A stretch of DNA of 41,601 bases from Phellopilus nigrolimitatus (GCA_021029095.1 JAJOHG010000227.1:1-41601), one strand, 5' to 3'; positions 11,470-22,210 are shown, numbered from the stretch's first letter. Made by a program: numbers and translations. The notes: generated from the letters alone by a model not told the origin.

Positions 11470-12540
11470 TTTGATTGTATCTCATCAACTTCTCTCCGAG
11501 CGTGTGGAAGACCTGGGAGCCATGATTACGCAGAATATCATCAAAAGAAAATTAGCAGGAGCGGGGCGGGGCAAAGATTCACAGATGTATCCCGAATGCT
11601 CCCTTTGAATAATTTCTGCTGCGGATGATACGTCTAGATAGCAACAACAAGGAGCCGCTTGTCGTCTGCCATTCACACAAGCGACATTTCTCCTTTTCCG
11701 GACGTCCAAGCATGCCTCCCTAGTAGTAAAGCTAGGAGTCATCGAGTCCCTCCATGCACTCATCGGTCAGTACTGTTCGGTATTGTACCTGATAGCGGCA
11801 TCGTTATCCGCATAAGAATATTGAATCATTTTCTCGTCGAGCAGAGGCTCGTCCATGCATGGAAAAATTCGAAGTCACTGGGGAAAGATAGTATTAGGGG
11901 ACTAGTGGGATATCGAACTAAAACACGACATCTGTAGATGCTCCCGTTCTCGAGAATTTGTCACCCATCGGAGACATTCGCAGCTGACCCCATCCCTGTA
12001 TCCGCGCTTGCGATCCATGTCTTCCTCATCTCCGAAACACTCCTTAAATTTGTCTCGATTTCTTGTCTTGGTCTCAAGGTGTTCTACATAAAAACTGGTC
12101 CCACTATCTTTTCCGATTTCTTCTTATTAGTATCATAAGTAATATATAACCTTTGTTTTAACTTTGAGAAATCTTGTAGACGTGCAACAATTTCTTTCTT
12201 TGGGGGTGATGTCTCAAACGAAGATGTCTACCTAAAAATGATTTCTGATTTTCAGGGAGCTCGCCGGAGCGGGTTCGGAACGTGCCGGAGTCAGATAATA
12301 TTCGTATTTTCGCATGACATAGTTCCGTGCTACCACTATGTGCTACTTGGTCTTAAGGTTCAGACGGCGTGTCCCAGTTCTTTTTTTTTTTTTGCTTTTG
12401 GCATTCTGACCAGGTTATTTCTTAGAGGGCTTGGGGTCGATAATTGTCGTCACAGGATATGCGATTATGTCGAAAGAATTACAACGTGATGGCATGCATA
12501 CGAAAGTCGAACGAAAGGCGAACAAATAGGCACTCCCAGC
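11470..12540. repeat. Non-coding unit U, copy 1 (5' flank of C)
   Basis: About 1 kb with no convincing gene, repeated at 30720-31770 (inverted, nearly identical), 23760-24840 (inverted, diverged) and in part 32390-33060. Recognisable blocks are GGCTCCTTGTTGTTGCTATC-like sequence near 11650 (read on the other strand), CTCGTCGAGCAGAGGC near 11840 and a T13 run at 12379-12391. Always on the 5' side of a family gene. Could be a decayed element or a long promoter region; no terminal repeats or transposase seen. Confidence 0.55.
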
Positions 12541-12853
12541 TCCAGGCCGGCGAGATCCCCTCACCCTGCGTTATTTTATCCAGTTCACAAGCTTTGTCGG
12601 ACTGATGTTTGCGTGACTCATATCTCTTTGCGTGAATAAGTGCTTGTTGGAACCCGGGGCTTGCTATGACCTATACTAGTACTAATGCTGGCGCGGCTTC
12701 CCGCCGCATGCTATTGTGGTTCCATGTATGTTGCAAGCTTCTTTTGACTTCGGTTGGAGCTTGGACGACGCTTAAGCCGCATACACCAGTCTACGTACGC
12801 CGACATCGGCGGACTCGATATAATCATCTTTATAGTTTACCCGTCCTCGAGTG

Positions 12854-12861
12854 CATAAATA
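12854..12861 (+). promoter_or_regulatory. TATA-like element of copy C
   Basis: CATAAATA about 50 bp before the ATG at 12911, at the same distance as in the other family copies. Confidence 0.55.
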
Positions 12862-12910
12862 CAGGGCAGTTGCGACTCGAAGACTTCAAGTTGAATCTGA
12901 ACCGAAAATC

Positions 12911-13660
12911 ATGGTGAGCATAGTCTGCAGAGCTCGTTCCCGCTCTCCCATCTCGTTGTATGACCATTGCCACCAGTGCAAACGCATTGACCCTGTCACA
13001 CGGTCCCTCGTCAGCCGACCCCAGGGCGGCGACGTACTCATTAGCCGAAGCCATCTGGTCATTAATATCCTTCCTGAGACCCTGCACTGTATCGTGACGA
13101 ACTATCTAGTCCAAATCCAAAACGACAAAGTCGGATTCTGGGACAACGATACCAACAGCACCCATAAGTACAAAAAGGAATACACGACCGCACTCAAGGT
13201 GACCAAGGGCACCGAAATTAGCTCAGTGCTCGGCCTGCCAGTTTCGTTTAGGGGCGTGACGATCTCAGCAAAACACAGTCGAAAGACGTTCCGTTCGACG
13301 GAGACGACGACCTCAACGACGGAGTCTACAGAGATCGAAGTGCCTCGACGTTCGAAGCTGTTCTTTTACCAGACGCAGTACGTCTTGCGCTCTGACGTGT
13401 TTTTCATCCTCCGTACGGAGTCGGGTCTTTGGATTATTGGATCAGCGGGTGGAAACGATATTTTGCATGCGCGATGCGACGTCGTCATCAGCAGCGACGA
13501 CAACATTACGACCAGGACGGAGTTGAAGAGAGAGACGAAGATCAAAGTGAACGCTGCGAGTGTGGAGGAATATGGGGCGGGTATGAAAATTCTGAATTTC
13601 GAGGACTGCTCGGATAACGTGAAGGACAAGCTGAGGGCCATGGGAATAAATGGTGAGTAA
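12911..13660 (+). CDS. Family copy C: unrecognised protein, possible aerolysin-like beta-hairpin module
   Basis: The ATG at 12911-12913 is the whole coding part of exon 1; a 63-nt intron follows (12914-12976), then exon 2 at 12977-13660, giving 228 residues. An unspliced reading is also open here, so intron use rests on comparison with A, B and E, where only splicing gives one frame. Motifs are TNYLVQIQNDKVGFWDN, HSRKTFRSTETTTSTTE, IEVPRRSKLFFYQTQYVLR and LRAMGING. The second Pro of the VPP turn is Arg, as in copy D. It lies in the left arm of the inverted repeat, opposite D, but differs from D far more than the flanking sequence does. It lacks a signal peptide. Function unknown. Confidence 0.75.
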   Translation: MVSIVCRARSRSPISLYDHCHQCKRIDPVTRSLVSRPQGGDVLISRSHLVINILPETLHCIVTNYLVQIQNDKVGFWDNDTNSTHKYKKEYTTALKVTKGTEISSVLGLPVSFRGVTISAKHSRKTFRSTETTTSTTESTEIEVPRRSKLFFYQTQYVLRSDVFFILRTESGLWIIGSAGGNDILHARCDVVISSDDNITTRTELKRETKIKVNAASVEEYGAGMKILNFEDCSDNVKDKLRAMGINGE

Positions 13661-14738
13661 GTGAGGGTTGCGGAATAGCGGATTTGAAAATATCTGTGCA
13701 TGTACGACAGAACCCTATGTGTCTCTAGTGCAATTTGTACGTTGAACAAAGAACATCGCGAGTTCTCGAGCATTATTCCCGCGGCGAGCTGCGTTTCGAA
13801 CTTCGTTGTTCCAGCAAGGCGCTGAGGCATAGATCTAGGACGGTGTGCCTGTGCCCCTCCCAGACTTCGGGCAAGAGCGAGAAGTGGATGGATACAATCT
13901 ACAGTCAAGGGCCGGTCCTTGAGACTCCACATTTTGATCGCATACACTGACCGTCCCTCGTGCGATTTCGTCAAGAGATTTTGAAAATAAATATTATTTA
14001 TTCACTCAGCGACATTTGTGCACAATTTCAAGATAATCAGTTGAGAAGTGAGAGAGATAAAAAGTAAATAAGGCAGGAATTTGGTGCTCACGTTTTATGC
14101 AGTCATTTTCCTTCAATCGTTTTGTGCAATGGTTTAAAATGCCGAAAATAATGCTCCTGTGACTTTTTGAGATTTTCAATTTAACTAAATGAAAGATCTG
14201 GCAGGTGAGCAAGTTTGGCATCTTTGGTCAAAAAAGTGGATTTCACCTGTAACTTACAAAGTATAAAAGCAAATTTTCTGAAACTCCAGGAACACTCAGT
14301 TCAATCATGTATCAACCCATTGAAACATTAAGATGGCTCCGAGTGAAAGATGTCTCAAAGACATGACTGTAAGTGGTAGAATCGAATGTCCAAGAAAAGT
14401 GTTTGAACGACCAGTGTGCGCCGTGGGATATATGGATCTTGACGCGGATGGCAGCCGCAAGAGCAGGTAGGCTACCCACGATACGTACTGTATCAGTCCA
14501 GCGACCTGCACGAGGATAACGAGTTCTGACTCCGAATGAGAGGGGGTCACAGTGACGGCGACTTTGTGGCTGGATAGAAGACGTAGAAGTCGCACGCATA
14601 TAGACTTTAGACAGCCTTCTCACGGCAGGACGCAGAGCGGAAGAGAACTGCCGAACGTGAGCGACGTGTATGCAAGCTATGCAACGACCTCGTTGTCGTC
14701 GTTCACGACGTTGTCGACGCAAGCACTGAGTGAGCGGA
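13661..14738. other. Intergenic copy C / hbrB-like
   Basis: About 1.08 kb duplicated inverted at 28528-29594. Open frames on both strands (13735-13950, 14305-15211) are shadows or non-coding. The stretch just before 14739 should be the hbrB-like promoter and is also kept as a remnant at 21949-22210. Confidence 0.55.
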
Positions 14739-17395
14739 ATGGCAGGCCGTCGGCACGTCGTCTCCGGTGCGCGCAAAGGTAAATGCCGCGAAGACGGCTC
14801 ACTCGGCATCATCGGCCTCAGCCTCGGCCAGTCTAAGTCTAAGACCGACCGCCAGTCATCCAGCGAGCTCACCGTGCAGTCGCCGCCCCCGTCGTCGTCG
14901 AGCACACTCTCCCTCTCATCTGCGTCCACCGCGCCCCACCGCCCACTGCAGTTCCTCTCGCCCTCGTCGGCTGCGGCGCCGGCCCTCAAAGACAGAGATA
15001 AGGACAAAGATACCCGCGACGCCGCGTTCGATCTCAAGAAGCTCTTAGGCGACAAGCACGACAGGGACAAAGAACGCGGCCAGGGAGACAAGAACTCGTC
15101 TATCCCTTCATCGCCCCTGCCCTCCCCGAGATCGTTGCCGTTGTCTCTGCCGTTGTCGTCGACGTCACCCGCGAACAGCAACACCATGGCATCGCCGCCG
15201 TCTTCTTCCAAAATTCATGCGTCGCCGTCAAAGGTGAGCGCATCGCGCGCTGATAGATGCGGCATCGCACGCACAGGAACTTAAGTACTGATCACCCACT
15301 CTCCTTCCTATCTTTCTCGTACACATGGTTCACCGCGCGGCGCACCTCCAGGGTGCCTCGTCCTCCGCGCTCACCTCCTCGGGGCGCACATACGACGCCA
15401 AGCTCGTTCAGCGCGAGATGCTGCGGCTCGGCACGCTCGCGCACCAGCTCCCCAGCGCTGCACTCGCGACGCTCTCCAACTCCACCGCCGCGCTCGCCTC
15501 CGCCTCCACCCTTGTGCTGCCCTCTACCGGCGGCGCGCCCGCGCCCGCGCCCACTCCTGCGCTCGCGCTCGGCCACGGCGGCAGCGCCGCGCTCGGTATG
15601 GGCCTCGGCGGGACCGACAGTGCGTGGGCGCAGCTCCATGTGTACGTTCTCCCACTATTCAACCACGAGCAGCTGCAGGCCCCCATGTAAGTCGCGTGCG
15701 CATACTTTGCTCCCTCTCCCTCAGCTCAATTGATTTTGTTTAAATTGTAAACGTTGTCAGCGAAGACCTTAATGCCCTAGTGCGGCGGCACATCGAGGCC
15801 GTGATGTCTCGCGGCCCCCAGCGCGCACTGGCAACGCTCGCGATCGACACCGCGGAGCTCATCAACTCCGGCATGATCACTCTCAACACCAAGCTCGCCG
15901 GGATCGAGGACGATAAGCTTGTCGGCAGGGTCGTCGAGATCTGGGGCTTCTTCTGGGACCAGGTTCTCCCATACGTCGAGGGGGTGCGTCGTCTCTTCGT
16001 TCCTATCGTCTTGAGACTTAACAACAGATCAACATAGGTGTTCCTACCTTTGCAAACCGACGCGCTCCTGCTGACCCTCCATAACAAGCCGAAATCACAT
16101 CGTCCATCCTCGCCGACGCTGCAGGACGCCAGCGTGCCGCGCGCGCCCTCGTCTTCCCTCTCGCCCATCGATGTTCGCACCCTCGCCCTGCGCGCCTTCC
16201 GCGACAAGATCATCGTACCCGTCGCGCAGCGCCTGGAGGCGCGCCTGCTTGCGTTGTTTGGAAGAGACGGCACCGCGGCGGGCGGGAAAGGCTCGGGCGG
16301 CTCGGGCTTGGTTGTGGAAGCCGCAGGGTACCAGCAGCCGAGACTACAACAGATGTGAGCACCGCCCGCCTTACTTATTTATCACGATATTAACAAAATA
16401 GAAACACAGGCTGCTCGTCCTCCACTCCCAGGCGCAGCGCGCGCGCCCCACGCTCTCCCTCACCGCGCCCGCCTTCACGCTCACGCCGCATGAGCTCGCG
16501 ATCCGCCGGCTCCTCGACGCGCTCTCGCAGCACCGCAGCGCGCTCGGCGCGCACACGGCCGGCGGCAGCGTAGGCGGCGCGGCGCCCTCGCCGTACGCAT
16601 CCCCGGCGCCCGGCGCGATCCGTCGCGCACCGTCCTTCCTCTCGGGCGGGGCGCCGCGCGACCGCCGCGGGCGCGTCGCGGGGAAGGCGAAGGCGAAGCG
16701 CCGCGGGCGATTCATCGACGACGCACTCGCGGACCCCGCGCAGTTCGCCGAGCTCGACGACACGGCGCCCGCCGGTGTCGGTGCGGACGACCGGTACGCG
16801 TACGAAAGCGGGCCCGGGACGGACGCGGGCGCGGGTGCAGGCGCGGACGCGGGCGAAGGCGAGGGTGGAGGGGAGGGCCCGCCGAGCGCGTACGACGGGA
16901 GCGAAAGCTACGGGGGCACGACGCCGCGCGAGCGGGGGCGCTTCAGCGCAGCGCGTGAGCGCGACCGGACGTTCCTCGAGTCGCTGCGGAGCCCGCTGCC
17001 CGCGGAGGGCGTGCAGGACGACGTGTTCTATGGAGGCGGGTGGGGCCTCGGATCGGGCGGGCGGGGCGAGAAGGACAGAGGGGCGGCGGCGCGCGAGGGG
17101 GAGGGCGAGCTTGGGGACGACGAGGGTGTGGAGATGGGCGTGGATATGGGCTGGGACCAGGCGCAGGTAACGAGGCTCGGTTTGCTCTGACGCACGCGTT
17201 GTTTTGACGGAATCCCTCCCACCCCGATCCTTTTCTTCTTATGCCCTATTTCGGTTTTATGGGCTGTTATAGGCTGTCGTGGAGCGCATGGTCGGCATGA
17301 GCAGCAGCGCGGGCTCCGACCGTGACGACGACGACGACGACGCCCTGCGGACACCCGCACCGGGAGGGGTGTCGAGGCGGCGGCGAATGACCTGA
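14739..17395 (+). CDS. HbrB/Bit61-like TORC2 subunit
   Basis: HbrB, yeast Bit61/Bit2 and animal PRR5/Protor are accessory subunits of TOR complex 2, linked to polarity, hyphal branching and actin. Six exons: 14739-15233, 15352-15686, 15761-15983, 16038-16354, 16410-17166 and 17273-17395, total 2250 nt, 749 residues. The N-terminal ~165 residues are Ser/Pro-rich and disordered. The HbrB core spans about residues 190-430, with TYDAKLVQREMLRLG, LHVYVLPLFNHEQLQAP joined to EDLNALVRRHIEAV, then FFWDQVLPYVEG joined to VFLPLQ, and RTLALRAFRDKIIVP. The C-terminal half is low-complexity Gly/Arg/Asp-rich and very GC-rich, ending in an Asp run and RRRRMT. The start at 14739 is the first ATG; an upstream in-frame GTG is not needed. 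Its 5' half is duplicated at 27735-28527. Confidence 0.85.
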
Positions 17396-18433
17396 CCTGA
17401 CCTGGTCTGGCCCGAACGAGCTCTTTCTAACCGACAGCGAGCCTCCTGTCACCTAGCGATCGCGCGGACCCCTCCTGCCAGCTCGGTCCTCTCCGATGTC
17501 CGCAACATCGACCGTATCTTTGCCCGATCTATCGACCTACGAGTGTACTCTACATTCACGCCGCCCCCCGGACTTCTTGTTTGCTTTTCTCGTTGGCCGC
17601 CCCTCACTCGCGGATCTTTTACCGGATGTCATATATCTCCTATCCAATCCGCCATACATACACATCACGTCTCCCCTTTACCCAGGTTTCATCGCTGTGC
17701 ATTGTCCTTTTCATTTTGCCTCGCCTCACATCTACATATGTAACCGCAGCTAATAGTACCACTCACGCATGTCCGATGGCCCCGCATAACTTATATACGC
17801 TCTCCAGTGAAGAACAAAACTACGGTGTAAACAGTCAATTACGGCACCTCGGCGACCCCGCAACATCTTGTTTTCGGAGCTCACGTTTGGATAGCACGTG
17901 CCTTTCCTTTTTGTGGCTTGATTTTCGCTCATTGAAAGAAACAAAGGGGCCTCCGGAAACTTAAAACATGCAGTTATTGCTTCTCATGGAAGGCGAAATA
18001 CCCCTCCCCGTGTAACATCGCGGATATTGAGCTGAAAAGAGGTAGCGGCGGTTGTCTCTCAGAGGTGTAGGATTTTTTTCTTTTGTTTGTTGAAACAAAT
18101 GTTGCTTACTTGATATGGAAAGAAATTATACATGTATTTACATATGTTTCTTTCTTACCGCTTTTTGACTGCTTACATTGTAGCTTTTAAGCTTTCGATG
18201 ACGCAATGCCATACCCCTGAGTATTGGTGCAAAAAAAGACGCGCAGCGGGCCCCAGCTCCAACAAGCTTATATCGAGGCGGTACATATATAACGCAGAGG
18301 CTCCCTACATGTAATAACACCTGCTCCCTCTCTAGAAAACGAACAGCACTCGGTTTCGAGAAGCATACAAACTATATTCGAATATCCGAAGTTCACCGCA
18401 GGACTCGAAAACCCGAAACCGATTCCGAACAGA
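17396..18433. other. Intergenic hbrB-like / first CON-6-like gene
   Basis: About 1 kb of AT-rich sequence without a supported gene. A TATATAA motif at 18285-18291 lies about 145 bp before the next ATG and could be its promoter. Confidence 0.5.
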
Positions 18434-18995
18434 ATGTCCCCCGAAAAAAAGCCGTCGCGCATCGAGACCGTGATGCGCGACCCAGACGTGTCGCGCGCGG
18501 CGAAGGATCGGGCAATGCAGCAACTCGACGGCGTGGGTGGCGCGTCGGCGTGCGAAGAGGTACCGGAGGAGGAGACGCATGAGGAGGCGGAGGGCTCGGC
18601 GGCGAGCGAAGACAACCTAGACCCAGAGACAGTGCGCAGTGAGTCCAGAGACCGTTTCTTCTTATTCGTTATCGAGGAGACAGCGCCGACCGATGTTTCG
18701 TAATATCAGACACCAAGATGAACGAGGGCGCGCGCCGCGTGCCGACACACGCGAGTCCCGACGCCGATGCCGGAGGCCGCGCGCGGCACGTCGGCTTCGC
18801 GGACGAGGCGCGACCCGTGCGCGTACTCGCAGGGCACAAGGCTGCGCTGCATAGTGAGTAATCGTCTTGTAAATTACTGTGCTTCCGCTGGATGGTTTAC
18901 TGACCGGAGCGCACGTACTAGACCCGCGGTCGTCGGATGAGGCGAGGGAGCACTCGCGCGGGCTCCTCGCGTTCCACGGCGAGCGAAGCGAGTAG
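18434..18995 (+). CDS. Small CON-6-like protein 1
   Basis: Three exons, 18434-18638, 18710-18853 and 18922-18995, total 423 nt, 140 residues, both introns phase 1 and in frame. Hydrophilic, rich in Glu, Ala and Arg, with no signal peptide or membrane segment. The N-terminal DPDVSRAAKDRAMQQLDG and C-terminal NPRSSDEAREHSRGLL both follow the pattern of the conidiation-specific protein 6 repeat (Asn/Asp-Pro-x-x-Ser-x-x-Ala-Lys/Arg-x-x-Ser/Ala ... Leu). CON-6 proteins are abundant in spores and under stress in fungi, with no known activity. A middle motif, RHVGFADEAR, has a counterpart in the next gene, so the two are likely tandem paralogues. Assignment from pattern only. Confidence 0.7.
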
Positions 18996-19220
18996 AAATA
19001 TGTTCGGGAATTTGGAACGGGCTGGTTGGTTTTGTTGTTATACCCTGTATTTTATCTGGATATGTTTTTAAGAATCCGCTTTCGCATGCTTATGTCACTC
19101 GAGCGGATCAACGTGATGACGCACCTCCGGTGCTTCGAGATTATCTCATCAATTTCGTTAGACGTAAGGACGCCCCACAGGTCGCAGCCGGCGGCAGAAA
19201 CCCGCGAGCGCGAGGTGCAC

Positions 19221-19228
19221 TTATATAA
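19221..19228 (+). promoter_or_regulatory. TATA box of the second CON-6-like gene
   Basis: TTATATAA about 34-41 bp before the ATG at 19262. Confidence 0.6.
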
Positions 19229-19261
19229 GGCGACGTCAACAACGAAAATTGTAACGCCACC

Positions 19262-19914
19262 ATGCCCCCTACACCCATGCACATGCCCATGCCACCCTCC
19301 CGCCCGGGCTCGGGCGCGAGCCTCAAGGTCGCCGACGTCGTTGCCGCCGTGCAGGACCCGCACACCCCGCGCGAGGAAAAGGCGCAGACGCTGCGCAAGC
19401 TCGACGGGCTCGAGGGGCGCAACGCCCCGCCGCACCGCGCACACTCGGGCTCGCGGCGAACAGACGACCGGGACGAGCGCGCAAAGTCGGAGGGCGAGGG
19501 CGCGGGCGCGAAGCTGCGCAGTGAGCCTGTTTCGGACCTGTGCGAGGCGCGACGGCGTCGGCTGACATGTGTCGTGGCTTGCCAGAAAAACACCCGCTCG
19601 CGCGGACAGCGACGTACCATCCGCGCCGCGAGCACACCGACGAGCCGGAGGGCGCGCGGCTGAAGAGGCACACGAGCGAGACGCGGCGGCGGGCCTCGGA
19701 CGAGGGCGCGCGCCTCAGTAGCGCGCTCGAAGACCCCTCTGGTGCGCAGGCGCGGGCTACCGCTCACGCTAAGCACGTCAACTTCATGGACGAGCAGAAG
19801 CGGGACGCGCGTGCCGCCGCAGACCGGAAAGAATCATCTTCGCAGAGTAAGCCACACAGTGCGTATGGCTCGACAGGCCTTGACGATGATGGTTATGAAG
19901 ATCCCAAGCCCTGA
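19262..19914 (+). CDS. Small CON-6-like protein 2
   Basis: Two exons, 19262-19520 and 19586-19914, total 588 nt, 195 residues, intron phase 1. After a Pro/Met-rich start, the motif VQDPHTPREEKAQTLRKLDG aligns with DPDVSRAAKDRAMQQLDG of the gene just upstream, and KHVNFMDEQKRDAR aligns with its RHVGFADEAR. The rest is charged and disordered (Arg, Glu, Ser), ending GYEDPKP. The spacing of about 270 bp and same strand suggest a tandem duplication, with the C-terminal CON-6-like repeat lost or not recognisable here. No signal peptide. Exon join is supported because both exons read in one frame and the intron has the GTGAGC...CCAG form. Confidence 0.65.
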
Positions 19915-20862
19915 GGAGCTCGGTGGATCGAACCTTAGACCTTCAAAAGGCTGGCCTCTCAATATCAATGCCTCCCCGCCCTCCTAGTTATAGTATACCA
20001 CTTTAAATCTGTAACGTGTATTTGTACGAAGCGAAATTCTAAGAGGTGAGCAAACTCTCCTGCATCGAATCCTCGTGAAGTAGGAAACTGGCGGAACTCG
20101 GAACGCCGACGGAGAGATCTGAAACGAAGGTTGAAGAAACTGGGAATGCAGATAACCATTCGTGTAGAGCCTCTATGCTGCAAGCGACTCGTCTGTCGCC
20201 CATACAAGATTCCTACTGCTTTGAAGTTCTTGAACTGCTTTTCGATGTCGGCGGACGACTTTAAATAAGCTATGCTAAAGACATTTTATCGCTCGAATGA
20301 TCTCTGTACATACGGCGACTGTTTGTCAATCTTCAGACTGCTCTGTAATTCTACAACCTGGACTCGGGATCCCTCGCCAGCGGCCCAGCCCCTCGTGGTT
20401 AACCCCTGGATAGCCTTGTATCTGGCTTGTACCTAGGTCGTTTCGACGGTCTAGAAGCGACATTTAATCAGAGGCTGGGCGCACAAGTGGACTAAATTTC
20501 AAGGAATCCGACGATAACATTATGATGGGGAATGCAGAAGATTAATATGGACGGGCAACTTACTTCTATAGTATGAAAATAAGCTTCGTAAGGCGAATAT
20601 TATCTATGTCGACATGCTTCCAGTAGCGATCTTCCAAAAGATGTCGGACTCACATATCACAGCTTAATGATCCACCGTCAGTGTCGATCGAATGGAACTC
20701 AGATGTGATCGTCTTCTGAGCAGAAATCGCAGTGTTCCGTGTTTTCTCGGCCATATGCCCTATTGGCACGTTGGGCGAACGAAAGGGCGCGAACGCCGTC
20801 GGGGTAAACCAGTGCTAGCTTGTCCGAGTCCGCACAGGCCGAGCGTGGCGTGCGGCGCCCAT

Positions 20863-20868
20863 ATAAAA
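20863..20868 (+). promoter_or_regulatory. TATA box of small-gene copy 1
   Basis: TATAAA about 45 bp before the ATG at 20912, matching the TATAAAA at 35138-35144 in the intact copy. Confidence 0.5.
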
Positions 20869-20911
20869 CTGCGTGGCGCACGCCCCATTTTTTCTCCACA
20901 TCGAAGAAGAA

Positions 20912-21318
20912 ATGTGCTTTTGCATCGGATCCAACAAGTTGACGCAGAAGTCTTACATGAGGCAGCTACGGGAATGTGAGTAATCTGCTTCACTCCTTGA
21001 GGTAGTTGTTTTCGACACTGAAAAGTACGGCGAGGCGGATAGGTCTAGAAAGCATAATAGGTCCTGACTGCGAGGCTTACGCTCTGCGCAGTGCGGTAGA
21101 TTGGAAGCCCTATATCCTCGGTCAGTTCGTACATTCGCTACATAGTGAATATTGGCCTGACAGATGCCTTGACCGCAGTGCAGATACCGATTGATGGAGA
21201 AAAAGGATACCCATTTGCAGAGTTCACATACCATAAAGGCAGGATCCATGAAGAGATTGCGAAGCGGATTGTGAAGTATTGCTCCAAGTACCCGAAAAGC
21301 TTCATCCAGCTAAGATGA
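20912..21318 (+). pseudogene. Damaged copy of small unknown gene (partner 35189-35600)
   Basis: Exon 1 (MCFCIGSNKLTQKSYMRQLR) and the GTGAGT donor are kept, and the downstream frame ends with EEIAKRIVKYCSKYPKSF and a stop at 21316. In the frame that splices cleanly in the partner copy, there is a TAG at 21097-21099 three codons into exon 2. It also lacks six bases (two codons) present in the partner. If the true acceptor is further downstream, the TAG would be intronic and the gene might still work, so the pseudogene call is provisional. Confidence 0.5.
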
Positions 21319-21588
21319 CGACGGTCCATCGGCTGGAGACGATTCGCAAAGTGGCGGGAACAAAAAGGCAGAAGAGTACATCCGAAGTGCACTTCGGGGA
21401 GGATATACAGGGAAAGGACAGAGACTAAAATTGTATTGTTATCTTATTTTTATTTCGATTTATATGCATGTAGCCAAGGTGCAAGTGGTTGTTTGTTCCC
21501 AAAGCTTCTGCCAAACAAATGGCGGGAACGGCCGCGTCGCCACAGTAAGTTAACGTCCACTTTGAGGAACTCGCGCATTTCGTAAATA

Positions 21589-21885
21589 ATGGCTACGAAG
21601 AAAGCGGCGGACCACACGCTGTACCACCTGAGTCCGAAGGGCTTCTGGAAGAAATTCCGCGACGCCGTCGTCGTCAGTCCGTCGATTTCGAGCGGCCTCC
21701 CGCTCGCCGCCGTCAACAGGTACCCGCAGCCTGCGTCCAGGCCGGAGAAGTACGCGACGCCCGCGACGAAGGGTACGCCGCGATATGCTTCATGTGGGCA
21801 ATAGAGCGAACTAGATTGACATGACTCGCTCGCCAGCGTCCAACCCCGCGGAGAACCCGTACTGGAAACGCGACGTGCGCCGCGC
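21589..21885 (+). pseudogene. Truncated NDUFA7-like copy 1
   Basis: Exon 1 (21589-21772) is intact and encodes the same start as the full gene (MATKKAADHTLYHLSPKGFW). The intron is present and exon 2 begins normally (DPAENPYWKRDVRR in the full copy, with Asp replaced by Asn here) but stops after the bases GACGTGCGCCGCGC at 21885. From there the sequence is the inverted 5' end of the hbrB-like gene. The second half of the protein is missing. Confidence 0.8.
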
Positions 21886-22210
21886 CGCGCCGTCTTCGGG
21901 GCATTTACCTTTGCGCGCGCCGGCGACGACGTGCCGACGGCCTGCCATCCGAGTGCTTGCGCCGAAAATGTCGTGAACGACGACAACGAGGTCGTTGCAT
22001 CTCTTATCTTTCGATGACAGCTTGCATAGTACGCGTCGCTCACGTTCGACTCTTCTCTGCCGTAAGAAGGCTGTCTAAAGTCTATATGCGTGCGACTTCT
22101 ACGTCTTCTATCCAGCCACAAAGTCGCCGTTACAGTGACCACACTCTCACTCGGCGTCAGTACTCGATATCCTCGTGTAGGTCCTTGGACTGGTCTAGTA
22201 CATATCGCGG
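21886..22210 (-). pseudogene. Remnant of hbrB-like start and promoter
   Basis: Read on the minus strand this matches the region around the hbrB-like ATG: a start at 21948, MAGRR-like first codons with changes, the AAAGGTAAATGCC block, then the upstream region to about 22210. Only about 20 coding codons remain before the junction at 21885. Several indels distinguish it from the two nearly identical copies at 14739 and 28527, so it is the oldest or least corrected of the three. Confidence 0.7.

Larger units (their letters stand above)
10990..15531. repeat. Left arm of ~4.5-kb inverted repeat (partner 27735-32315)
   Basis: This segment contains, in order, a family promoter fragment, a non-coding unit, copy C, its 3' flank and the first half of the hbrB-like gene. 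The same order is found inverted at 27735-32315. Translating both arms shows the closeness: hbrB exon 1 differs by one residue in 165, a 66-codon frame in the non-coding unit (11938-12138 against 31340-31140) is identical, and a 71-codon frame (13735-13950 against 29523-29308) differs at one position. Ends were placed by eye to within about 20 bp. Confidence 0.85.
20100..21885 (+). repeat. Direct segmental repeat Z, left copy (partner about 34340-36178)
   Basis: This segment repeats, in the same direction, the region around the small unknown gene and NDUFA7. Shared blocks start near GAGATCTGAAACGAAGGTTG (20113) against GATCTGAAAAGAAGGCTGAA (34346) and end sharply inside NDUFA7 exon 2. The upstream part 19915-20690 holds no gene I can support. 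Confidence 0.75.

Noticed and set aside
12379..12391. T13 run / A14 run (30885) as a retroposon poly-A tail
   Set aside because: It lies within unit U with no target-site duplication or reverse-transcribed gene next to it; a simple homopolymer explains it.
11938..12489. Frames in unit U (66 and 83 codons) conserved in the right arm
   Set aside because: Identity reflects the recent duplication. In the older copy at 23812-24240 the frames are fused and shifted, so there is no sign of coding constraint.
13661..14738. CRISPR, tRNA, rRNA or LTR pairs anywhere in the window
   Set aside because: No regularly spaced short repeats, no cloverleaf or rRNA-like blocks, and no LTR-bounded pol gene were seen while reading; a dedicated scan (tRNAscan-SE, LTR finder) would settle it.
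14312..15211. Long minus-strand frame (299 codons), repeated at 28055-28948 (+)
   Set aside because: Antisense to hbrB-like exon 1 and its promoter. It appears twice only because the segment is duplicated; GC-rich shadow frames are common here.
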